Shown: piece after piece, positions 17,210-25,889 of the stretch
How the letters are laid out: each line of letters begins with the position of its first letter
Numbering within the stretch: the stretch's first letter is position 1
Assembly (NCBI GenBank): GCA_944332505.1
Contig: CALVKC010000003.1
Span: 124,001 to 188,000 of the forward strand
Source: an uncultured Bacilli bacterium
GTDB lineage: Bacteria > Bacillota_I > Bacilli_A > RF39 > UBA660
Direction of reading: 5' to 3'
Length of the DNA stretch: 64,000 bases
The notes under the pieces: generated by a model
What the model was told of the DNA's origin: nothing
The model's database searches: none
The model's input: the letters and a program-made list of their open reading frames with translations, nothing else
Program-made: the position numbers and the translations under genes

Positions 17210-18781
17210 TTAGACATTACTACTTATATAATTTTCATATTCATTCTCAGAATAATCTTTATATGTAATATCTTCAAAGATATACCCACCAGTGCTAGGA
17301 CACATTTCTGGCAATTTTACAAATCTAAATTTCATATCAGAGCCTAATGTAACTATACTACTAATTGATGATGGGATTGTTCCATTATCATTGAATTCAT
17401 CAACGTCAGATTTAGAGAGGTTATTTATGGCATTTAAATATTTCTCATTTTCTTCTTTAAACACCAAATTTTCTTCTAATTTCTTAACTTCTTTATATTC
17501 ACTAACAAGTTTATTCCAATCAATACCACATTCATTAACAAATGGTGGTTCTTCATTAATAGATAACCAGTATTCTATTTCTTTACGTTCTGGTGTCATT
17601 AATTGCTCATAAGTATCTTGGTCACAATCCTTGTATGGATGTCCGCTTACCAACTTACACTGTTCTTCAGTAAAATAAGGTCGTTCGTTAGGATTTTGAA
17701 TTAAGATATTATCTCGTATTTCGGTTGAAAAACATACCAATAATGGCTTAATGCGTTTATTAAATTGTTCAATATATTTAACTACATTATATTCATAATC
17801 ATCGTTACATAATATATCACTATCCGCATCAATTATTTCGCTTGGAATCAATTTGCAATTTAAAACAATTTCATCCTCTTCTTTAACTATAAATGGCTTT
17901 ATAATTTCCTTAATTTCCTTAGTAGATAACTTTTTAACATCATAATTATCACCTAATTTTAATTTTAATAATTCTTTTTTTATTTTATTATCCAATTCAA
18001 CTATATCCCCATTATATTTAACGTATTGATGTGTAATGCGTTTAACATCTGTTTCAGTTTTTTTAGACCCAATGTTTATATAATATATGGTGTCATTAAT
18101 ATTAACATTAACATTATTTTGTATAACTAATTCATACCATGCTTGTCTAGATTTCTTAGAACCCGATTTAGTTAGTGTTTCGCAATCTTTTTTATATTCT
18201 TCTATTGTTTTTTTTATTTTACCTTTAGATGCAATATCCCTTAACGGTATTTGATAATTATATATTTTATTAATGTAATCATAGTAATTTTCCAAAAACT
18301 TCTGTCCGTTACCATTTAACAATAAATCAATACCATCATCTAAAAATTTTTCTATGTAACCAGACATTCTTCTAGATTTAATTGTGTTACCAACTTTTTT
18401 TGTTTTACCATTTTCTAATAAATCCGCATAATTTTTACGAGAAAAATTTATTGTAGCTGAGCAATACTCATCAATCCCTAAACCCATTTTATTAATACCA
18501 CCATTAAACGGATGATTCAAGTATAAATCTTCGAACTCTGCAACATCAGCATCAACATCAATGTATTCTTTTCCTTTAACAGTATTTCTACCTAAACCCT
18601 TTCCAACATAAGGATTTTCTTTTGTATATCTAAACGATTTAGGCATTTGAAAGTTAAAACCATCTGTATTTGATGCTATCATCATACCCAATGCATTTAC
18701 TACTGTACCATCTAAAGATATGTCATAGACATAATCATTTATTGAACCAATATTTTCTGTTTTAATTATTTTACTACACAT
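17210..18781 (-). CDS. DNA polymerase family B, C-terminal half with split-intein C-part
   Basis: The 523-residue product begins with a 38-residue intein C-part: block F is VYDISLDGTVVNALG and block G is MMIASN, followed by the C-extein TDGFNF. The TD completes the catalytic YGDTD-type motif whose GD ends the N-half encoded at 20053-22512. The rest is the palm end and thumb of a family B polymerase (SGYIEKFLDDGID; WYELVIQNN and following). Joined by trans-splicing, the polymerase would be about 1111 residues. The last intein residue is Asn, the +1 residue is Thr, and the penultimate residue is Ser rather than the common His. The gene starts 12 bases after the endonuclease stop. Without splicing, neither half would carry a whole active site. 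Confidence 0.9.
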   Translation of the reverse strand: MCSKIIKTENIGSINDYVYDISLDGTVVNALGMMIASNTDGFNFQMPKSFRYTKENPYVGKGLGRNTVKGKEYIDVDADVAEFEDLYLNHPFNGGINKMGLGIDEYCSATINFSRKNYADLLENGKTKKVGNTIKSRRMSGYIEKFLDDGIDLLLNGNGQKFLENYYDYINKIYNYQIPLRDIASKGKIKKTIEEYKKDCETLTKSGSKKSRQAWYELVIQNNVNVNINDTIYYINIGSKKTETDVKRITHQYVKYNGDIVELDNKIKKELLKLKLGDNYDVKKLSTKEIKEIIKPFIVKEEDEIVLNCKLIPSEIIDADSDILCNDDYEYNVVKYIEQFNKRIKPLLVCFSTEIRDNILIQNPNERPYFTEEQCKLVSGHPYKDCDQDTYEQLMTPERKEIEYWLSINEEPPFVNECGIDWNKLVSEYKEVKKLEENLVFKEENEKYLNAINNLSKSDVDEFNDNGTIPSSISSIVTLGSDMKFRFVKLPEMCPSTGGYIFEDITYKDYSENEYENYISSNV

Positions 18782-18793
18782 AATTATTAATTT

Positions 18794-20068
18794 TTAATTA
18801 TTAAACCATTCATAACATAAACATCCACAGTCATAAATTCTATACCATTTTTTATTAAAGCAAAATTCATGTTCTGTCATATCTAATGGACAATTATAAT
18901 CTTTTACTAATATATCTTTGCGTAATGCAAATCTATTAATCCTCTGTTTATTAATTACATAAAAATAACTTGGTTTAGAAATATTATAACATGTAAAGCC
19001 TAACTTATTATATAAAGCACCTTTAGAATATCTTCTATCTGCATATGATACTATTGAATTTGGTTTTTTATTTTTTATAAAGAAATTAAATAACTTACTT
19101 GCACCACCAACTACAGATGTATTTAATTTATTACAAAATCTTGTCATCTCATACTCGTGACGCTTATTATTAGTATTAATTCTAGGTTTAGAAAACATCA
19201 TCATAGAAACTAATTCATCATTATAGTATAATCCATACCTATATTTTGAATTGCAATATCCTTGTAAATGATTTTCGTTAAAAAAATCAACAGCATCTCT
19301 ATAACTAACATTTTTTATTACGCATTCTCTAGCATAATACTTATTCACGTTTTTATTTAATGCGTTCCTAATAATAGATTTAACTATATCTTTTTTAAAT
19401 TGCCACTCATCTTCATAGAACTGATATAATGAAATGTTATTAGCTAGTGCATTATTTAATTTTTTTAGGTGATAATCATATTCTTTATGTAATTCATTGT
19501 GCCAAAATAAACCATTTAATTCTACTCCTATCCTGTGACTAGGTATAAACATATCTATTTCCAACCCATTAAGTTCACACCTATCATTAGCTAATATTGT
19601 ATCATCAACTAATGTCTGTATAAACATTTTCAACTCATCTTCTGGTTTAGATTTATTATTATAACATTTTGGACACCCCCCAAATGGTGATGTTATATGG
19701 TCACATGCAATTTTTTTAAATATAGTATTACATTTCAAATGTTTAATGGTAATTAAACTATGTGAATTTTCATATTCTAAACTAATGTTAGGAAATGAAT
19801 AACCACCATCAAATCTTTTTTCAGATTCATTAATAAAACTTTCATAATTAAATTTTCTCCAATTTTTAGCATATTCCTTCCCACATTCTGGGCAACCTTG
19901 ACCTTGTAGGTGATTATGTGCAATTTGTTTGAAATCTCCATGTATTGGGCATGTTATAACTACTTTAGTTCTTTTATTTATATATTGTGTTTTGTCATAT
20001 ATATATTTATTATTATGGATAGCTTTTGCCCTTTCTACCCACTCATCTTGTGTTAATTTTTTTCCCAT
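18794..20068 (-). CDS. Vsr-like homing endonuclease lying between the split-polymerase halves
   Basis: The 424-residue protein opens with Cys/His elements of the CPIHGDF...GCPECG kind (residues about 37-62) and a second set, KCNTIFK...GGCPKC. A Vsr-like nuclease domain follows (EIDMFIPSHRIGVELNGLFW, then HNELHKEYDYHLKK and YEDEW) with candidate metal ligands Asp, Glu and His. The C-terminal third is an accessory domain shared with the partial gene at 2-550. Its start overlaps the end of the polymerase N-half by 16 bases, and its stop lies 12 bases before the C-half. This position inside the broken intein matches the 'fractured gene' arrangement known from metagenomic phages, where a free endonuclease spreads the split site. 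Activity is inferred. Confidence 0.85.
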   Translation of the reverse strand: MGKKLTQDEWVERAKAIHNNKYIYDKTQYINKRTKVVITCPIHGDFKQIAHNHLQGQGCPECGKEYAKNWRKFNYESFINESEKRFDGGYSFPNISLEYENSHSLITIKHLKCNTIFKKIACDHITSPFGGCPKCYNNKSKPEDELKMFIQTLVDDTILANDRCELNGLEIDMFIPSHRIGVELNGLFWHNELHKEYDYHLKKLNNALANNISLYQFYEDEWQFKKDIVKSIIRNALNKNVNKYYARECVIKNVSYRDAVDFFNENHLQGYCNSKYRYGLYYNDELVSMMMFSKPRINTNNKRHEYEMTRFCNKLNTSVVGGASKLFNFFIKNKKPNSIVSYADRRYSKGALYNKLGFTCYNISKPSYFYVINKQRINRFALRKDILVKDYNCPLDMTEHEFCFNKKWYRIYDCGCLCYEWFNN

Positions 20069-22512
20069 TGTATTCTATTTCTAAGAAATAATATTCCAGC
20101 TTTAAATGTTTTAGATTTATTTTCAATATTAAAATCGGTTATATTATTAATAAAATAAATAATTTTATTAATATCTTTTTCATTTAAAATCTGAATAGGT
20201 ATTCTATCAATAACATTACGTTTAATTAATGATAAAATAATCTTAATTTCGTTAATTGATAGTGATTTATTTAATATACTATTTACCTTTATTTTATCAT
20301 CATACAACTCTAGTTTAGTATCTTTAGTAATTTGTGATGGTTTAATTTTTTCTTTATTTTTATCAAATAGACTATGGTCTTCAGTTACATTAATTTCAGC
20401 ATCACCAAAAGATACTTTATATATATCTTTATTAGTTTTATGTCGATAAATATAATTTGGCGTTACCCACCCACTTCTACATAAAACTTTATATTTTTTT
20501 TCAGAATAATCATATTCTCTGTTCAAAGCATCAATTTTAATAGAGTTATAATCCATTAATTCACCAATCGGTTTGATATCAATCAAATTATTTAAGTCAT
20601 ATTTAATAAATACTGGAGTATCACTTGTAAATGAATCACCGACAATTGGTGTGTATCCTATATTCGTAAAATGACTAATCATCAATCTTAATGACATTCT
20701 ACCAATACATGTGGTTTTTTCCGCACAAACAATATCACCCATTGGAAATACATCAGGCGCTCCAAAAGAACCGAAAAATGAATTAGCTAAAATTTTTAAC
20801 GGTAACTGTTTTTTATCGTTTGCTGATGCTTCAGCTTCCCAATGTTGTTTCGTCGCCTCTAATTTAGCCTTTTCTTCATCTGAGCCAACAAAATTTTCCA
20901 ATTGTTTCTTTATCTTTTTAGCCATTTTACTAGCATCACCTTTTAAAGCTTTATATTTTTCACGCTCACTTAGCACATATTCTAACATCATTAACATTGA
21001 ATTAGATATATCTAGTTTACTACCAATATTCCAAGTTAAAATTATTGATGGGTACAATGAATTATAGTCTAGTTTAACTACTCTATCAGCATATCCTACT
21101 TTTAACAATCTAGACAAACCACCAGTAAATCTCTTAGATGGTGCAAATGAAGGAGCTGCTAAATTTTGTTCATAACACCATGCTAATAAAATAAGTTTCC
21201 AAATACCAGCTGTACCCATTGTACATGCTCTTTGAAATGTAGTTGGTAGTAATTTACCAATCAAGAAATTGGATTCATTTAATGTTAATTCAACTTTATC
21301 AGTTTCCCAAATATCATCCAACAAATATCTTTCAACTATATATTTACCACTTTTATACTCATACCCATCCAATAATGGTCTTTTATCAGTAATTTTATAC
21401 CAATCCCCATTTAAATCATTAAATGCATAGCTATAATCGTTAGTATCTGACCATATTGTACTAATTTGATTTCCTGGCACATAAACACGATTATTTTTTT
21501 TCAAATCTAAATATTTTGTTACATATTTCAAATTGGCTAACTTCATATTAGAATCTATCGCTTGTGCTCGTCTTACAGCATGTAACGAATCAACAATATT
21601 ATGACCCCACATAATTGTAGGTCTGAAATATTCAACCTCACCACCCAACTTCAAAACAGTTTCTTTATTCTTTTTATATATTGGATGCTTAAAAAATTTT
21701 AATGATATATCCTCTAAAGATGTACCTAATTTTTGGCATCTAACCATTATAAAATTCCAGTCAAATAACTCTGAATTATGACCAGCAATAACATCTGGTT
21801 TTTCAGATGCTAATATTGAAACAAATTCAATTATCGCTTTTAGCTCGTTTATTTTTCGTTCATCACCTTCACCAGTAATCGTGATTATTTTTTCAAAACC
21901 CTTATTTGTTCTAATACCAATTTGGTCAATAGCATGAATTTCTGGGTTCAAACCTTGTGTTTCCAAGTCAAATTGTAATCTTTTTAAATCATCGTAGTTA
22001 TCATAACCCTTGAATAATCTTTTGCCACTATAAATCATATATTGCTCAACGGGTGAAACTGCTAAAAACTCTCGATTATGTATGATATTCTCATTGCTTT
22101 CTTTAGACTTTTTATTACCATAAATAGGTGTAGATGCTAAATTAAAGAATGTTAAAAATTTCTGATATGACATTCTTTTTTTAGCATAAAAAATATATTT
22201 ATAGCCATTCTCTAAACGTTCTGATGTTAATGAAGATTCAGTTTTAGTAATAAGTGATTTAACACCGATACCAAACTCATTTAGCTTCTGTTTAAGCTGT
22301 TTTCTATCACCATTAAACATTCTTATGGCTGCGCTGTTTTTAGCCCATACAAAGGGCTTAAAATCATCTAATTTAACTCGTTTTTCATTATTTTTATTAA
22401 CAAATATTATACTAACTTGGTCATCATTATAATCACATTCTATACTTATTATTCTTTCCATCGGGTCATGACCATGAAGAAAAACATTTATCAATTCAGT
22501 ATTATTTTTCAT
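20053..22512 (-). CDS. DNA polymerase family B, N-terminal half with split-intein N-part
   Basis: The 819-residue product contains the 3'-5' exonuclease (Exo I FDLETQG, Asp182/Glu184; Exo II GHNSELFDW near 246-251), polymerase motif A (KLDYNSLYPS, Asp482) and motif B (LKILANSFFGSFG, about 572-584). The polymerase stops after GD (residues 625-626). From Ser627 an intein N-part begins: block A SFTSDTPVF and block B INVTEDHSLF with the TxxH motif. The intein part is 193 residues, longer than the roughly 100-110 usual for split N-parts. The extra 80 residues may be a relic of an inserted nuclease. Ser at intein position 1 with Thr at +1 is an ester-type chemistry. It is the replicative polymerase by inference. 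Confidence 0.92.
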   Translation of the reverse strand: MKNNTELINVFLHGHDPMERIISIECDYNDDQVSIIFVNKNNEKRVKLDDFKPFVWAKNSAAIRMFNGDRKQLKQKLNEFGIGVKSLITKTESSLTSERLENGYKYIFYAKKRMSYQKFLTFFNLASTPIYGNKKSKESNENIIHNREFLAVSPVEQYMIYSGKRLFKGYDNYDDLKRLQFDLETQGLNPEIHAIDQIGIRTNKGFEKIITITGEGDERKINELKAIIEFVSILASEKPDVIAGHNSELFDWNFIMVRCQKLGTSLEDISLKFFKHPIYKKNKETVLKLGGEVEYFRPTIMWGHNIVDSLHAVRRAQAIDSNMKLANLKYVTKYLDLKKNNRVYVPGNQISTIWSDTNDYSYAFNDLNGDWYKITDKRPLLDGYEYKSGKYIVERYLLDDIWETDKVELTLNESNFLIGKLLPTTFQRACTMGTAGIWKLILLAWCYEQNLAAPSFAPSKRFTGGLSRLLKVGYADRVVKLDYNSLYPSIILTWNIGSKLDISNSMLMMLEYVLSEREKYKALKGDASKMAKKIKKQLENFVGSDEEKAKLEATKQHWEAEASANDKKQLPLKILANSFFGSFGAPDVFPMGDIVCAEKTTCIGRMSLRLMISHFTNIGYTPIVGDSFTSDTPVFIKYDLNNLIDIKPIGELMDYNSIKIDALNREYDYSEKKYKVLCRSGWVTPNYIYRHKTNKDIYKVSFGDAEINVTEDHSLFDKNKEKIKPSQITKDTKLELYDDKIKVNSILNKSLSINEIKIILSLIKRNVIDRIPIQILNEKDINKIIYFINNITDFNIENKSKTFKAGILFLRNRIQWEKN

Positions 22513-22584
22513 ATAACATAATTTAAGTTAAAAATTTTTATGTAAAAATATATAAAAAAATATTTAAAACAAAATATATCTAAA

Positions 22585-22614
22585 AAAAAAGAGAGGTTTA
22601 AACCTCTCTTTTTT
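22585..22614 (-). terminator. Rho-independent terminator
   Basis: AAAAAAGAGAGGT pairs with ACCTCTCTTTTTT around TTAA, reaching into the stop codon of the gene at 22613. It ends the fibre unit. Confidence 0.75.
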
Positions 22615-25600
22615 AATATGTACCAAAATCATAATTTTCAGTTATATATAAACCATCATCTTTAACTTGAATTATATTATCTGGTTCTGCTGATATTTTT
22701 ACGTCTACTTTTAATGTAGAACTATCTTCAGTTTTTGTTAATGTTAATGTTGTGGTATTAGTATCTTCCGTTAATAAATTAGCACCAGATTTTAATGCAT
22801 CTAATTCATCTTGAATACCATCTATAGTTGTGTCTATACCATCTAATCTGCTAGTATGTTCACTTACTGTCTTTTCTAACTCTTCAATTGAAGAAGTATT
22901 ACCACCAACACTTCCTTCAATAGATGTTAATCTATTATTTATATTAACAATTGCCGTTTCTACATTTGTACCAACTGAATCAGATAACTTAATATCCAAG
23001 GCTTTATTTGAAGCATATAGATTACCATTAGTATTCTGTAATAAGTTACCACTTTCTGGTGTTGCTAATTTTAAATCGGCTTTCAATACATCTGGCTTAC
23101 CATCACTACCAATAACTTTTTCAAGTCTTATAACACTAGTATCTCTATCTTCTACAACCCATTCATTATACAAATCAGAAACTGGAACTTCAACTGTTTG
23201 TTCAACACCGTCTTCATCATCATAAACAATAACTAATTTTTTTGAATCACTATCATATGTAATATGTTTAATGATAGAACCAACATTTAATCTTATATCT
23301 TTACTATCGTTATTAGATGTAAGTAATGTTAATACATTAGTTGCACTATTATAAGATAAATCAACGCTTGCAAATAAAGCACCATCCTTATTGATAATAT
23401 TTTTACTAGCTGTTGATATATTAACTTTACCAGATAATTTATAACCATCATTTGGTGAATTAGATGATTTAGTCAATGTAATACTTTCAGTATTTTCCAC
23501 TGAGCATGTTAAATCTTTACCTTGCTGTTCAACAGTTTTTTGTAAAGAATCTAATTTAGTTGATTCAACTTGTAAAGCATCTGATACTCTTGAAATGTCA
23601 TTTGTTATTTGCGTATCAGCTTTTTCACGATTTGAAACTTCTGATGCTAAATTTCGTTCAATTTCACCTAATTTAATATTAACTTCACCATCTGCATTAG
23701 TTCTATTTGCAATTTCATCTGCTAATGAAGATTCTAATGTTGATATTTTACCCTCAGATGTTGTCTTATGTGCGGTAAATTCACTATAAATTCTAGTTTC
23801 TTCACCTTTAGCGCGTTCAGTTTCTTTAGTTAACGCTGTATCAAACTCAGAGTCTTTATTAGTAGAGCGTTCAATCTCAGATTTTAAGCTCGAATCTAAA
23901 TTTTTTATAGTTTCAGTTATTTGACTATTAACTGTGCTTTGTTTATTAATAGCAGTATCAAATTTATCTTCAATCCTTTTTTCTTCTCCAGTAGCTCTGA
24001 GAACTTCATTTGAAATAGCTGTTTTATTTTCTGTTTCAGCTGATGTTGCTCTTAATGTTTCATCCTTAATTGCAGTACTATTAGCTTGAATTCCAGCTTT
24101 ATTTTCTGTTTCAGCTAAAATAGCTCTATCTCTTTCCGCATCAATGTTAGATTGCAAAGCTAAATCAGCTTGTTCCCTAGCCAATGTTTCTTGTTTAACA
24201 ATATTACGTATTGACCCCTCAATATTTTCATCACCATTAATTGCATCTAATGCATCTTTGACTGTTATATTATTATGGCGAATATTATCTGAAGTACCCT
24301 TAACATGTAAAGCATGACCAACAACCCTTAAAATATTATCTGATGTTGATGCAATATTCACATCAGCCGATAATTTATCTTTCCCTGCTGTCTGATGCTC
24401 TGTTTTAGTTAATGTAACGGTATGGTTAGTATTATCAACTTCCCATTCTTCCAATAAAGAAGATACTGGTACTCTAATTTCTTTAATTTCACCATTGGCA
24501 TCTTTATATGTTATAACAATTTCTTCAGTTAAGGAATCATAATATATTGTTTCAAGAAAAGAAATGTTGTTTAACTCTATCTCTTTAACAACTGAGCCAC
24601 CATCTTTATCTGTTTTAGTAAATTTAAGTGTATTTCTATTAGTAATGTATTCTAATTCTACATTTGAAAAGATTCCGTCCTCTTTTCTGAAAATAATATT
24701 ACCGTCATGCTGTGAAACGTTACAATCAACTTCATCTAAAGCTTGCTTAACAGTAATTATTTTACCATTTTTCAGATACTTTATATTATCTGCAATACCA
24801 TCAACATATAATGCTTTACCATTTTCAGTTTTTTTAAGTATATTATATGGTTTATAATCACTTTCAGCAATTCTAACATCAGCCTTTAATATGTCTTGAT
24901 AATCGTCAGCACCTCTTAATCTATCTTCAGATTTAACAGCCTCTTTTGTTAGAATTATTGGTGTATCAGAAAATTCACCCATAACTTTCCACTCACCAAT
25001 TAATTTACTTAAATCAATTGAAATTGTATCGTTACCATCAATTGGTTCTTTCAATTTTAATATTAATGATTCTGTTTTAGTATCATAACTACCATCAATC
25101 ACATGATTTTCAATTGGTAACATGAACTCTTGAATTGAATCGTTAACACCAAAAATTAATTTATTTTCTTGAGGATTATATTCCATTCTAACATTTGAGA
25201 AAATACCATCCTCTTGAGTTAAAATAATATTATTTAAATTACAGTTACCAACTGTTTTATAATTAGCTATTTTAACATTACTAGATAATGTAGAACCACT
25301 TTCATCTTTAACTAATTGATGCTTAATTGTTTGTGTTTCTTCAACTTCAAAATTTTTCAAGGTTAAAATTTCAGAATCAATTGCATCTATTCTAGCCAAT
25401 AATTTAGAATAATTATCACTTATAGCTTTAGATAATAATTTATCAGCTTCAGTTAATGATGTTGCTAATTTTAAATTTTCGTCATCAACATCCGCAACAT
25501 AATTACCATTTTCATTTAAGCCACAAGCGGTGATTATATTACTTATAATACTTTTTAATTCACTAAGTCCTTCACTACTTTCACCTAACTGTTCTTTAAT

Positions 25601-25861
25601 TTCGTTAATACTATTCTCAACATCAGCAAAATCAATAAAAAACACTTGATTAAATTTTGAAGGCTTTTTACCATCACCAACTGAACCTATTGCTAATATT
25701 ATATTAGGATTTTTTTCATCTCCATATTTTAACACCATCGGTTCGGCATAAAGAGCTGGGCGATTAAAACTGATTAAATCACCCATAGTAACATACTCTT
25801 TAGCTTCTATACTTGTTTTAAATAATGTTTCACAATGAACAAATTGTAATCTATTTTCCAT
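22613..25861 (-). CDS. Large tail-fibre/adhesin protein with coiled-coil centre
   Basis: The 1082-residue protein begins with a variant of the attachment domain of this family (LQFVHCETLFKTSIEAKEY, then NIILAIGSVGDG). Residues about 170-560 carry three related beta units, each with an (S/G)NVxLEY-type strand, an I(V/T)Y strand and a V(S/N)LLxEWxV or LIGEW segment. Residues about 560-770 are coiled-coil repeats built on REQADLALQ, ETENKAGI and EIERSTNKDS. Further beta units and a second coiled coil follow. The C-terminal block ends YDFGTY, related to the DCGxY ends of the 1271 and 2290 proteins. It is last in the 29986-22613 unit. I infer a long trimeric fibre. Confidence 0.7.
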   Translation of the reverse strand: MENRLQFVHCETLFKTSIEAKEYVTMGDLISFNRPALYAEPMVLKYGDEKNPNIILAIGSVGDGKKPSKFNQVFFIDFADVENSINEIKEQLGESSEGLSELKSIISNIITACGLNENGNYVADVDDENLKLATSLTEADKLLSKAISDNYSKLLARIDAIDSEILTLKNFEVEETQTIKHQLVKDESGSTLSSNVKIANYKTVGNCNLNNIILTQEDGIFSNVRMEYNPQENKLIFGVNDSIQEFMLPIENHVIDGSYDTKTESLILKLKEPIDGNDTISIDLSKLIGEWKVMGEFSDTPIILTKEAVKSEDRLRGADDYQDILKADVRIAESDYKPYNILKKTENGKALYVDGIADNIKYLKNGKIITVKQALDEVDCNVSQHDGNIIFRKEDGIFSNVELEYITNRNTLKFTKTDKDGGSVVKEIELNNISFLETIYYDSLTEEIVITYKDANGEIKEIRVPVSSLLEEWEVDNTNHTVTLTKTEHQTAGKDKLSADVNIASTSDNILRVVGHALHVKGTSDNIRHNNITVKDALDAINGDENIEGSIRNIVKQETLAREQADLALQSNIDAERDRAILAETENKAGIQANSTAIKDETLRATSAETENKTAISNEVLRATGEEKRIEDKFDTAINKQSTVNSQITETIKNLDSSLKSEIERSTNKDSEFDTALTKETERAKGEETRIYSEFTAHKTTSEGKISTLESSLADEIANRTNADGEVNIKLGEIERNLASEVSNREKADTQITNDISRVSDALQVESTKLDSLQKTVEQQGKDLTCSVENTESITLTKSSNSPNDGYKLSGKVNISTASKNIINKDGALFASVDLSYNSATNVLTLLTSNNDSKDIRLNVGSIIKHITYDSDSKKLVIVYDDEDGVEQTVEVPVSDLYNEWVVEDRDTSVIRLEKVIGSDGKPDVLKADLKLATPESGNLLQNTNGNLYASNKALDIKLSDSVGTNVETAIVNINNRLTSIEGSVGGNTSSIEELEKTVSEHTSRLDGIDTTIDGIQDELDALKSGANLLTEDTNTTTLTLTKTEDSSTLKVDVKISAEPDNIIQVKDDGLYITENYDFGTY

Positions 25862-25889
25862 ATGATATTATTGTTTTAGATTATTTTTA

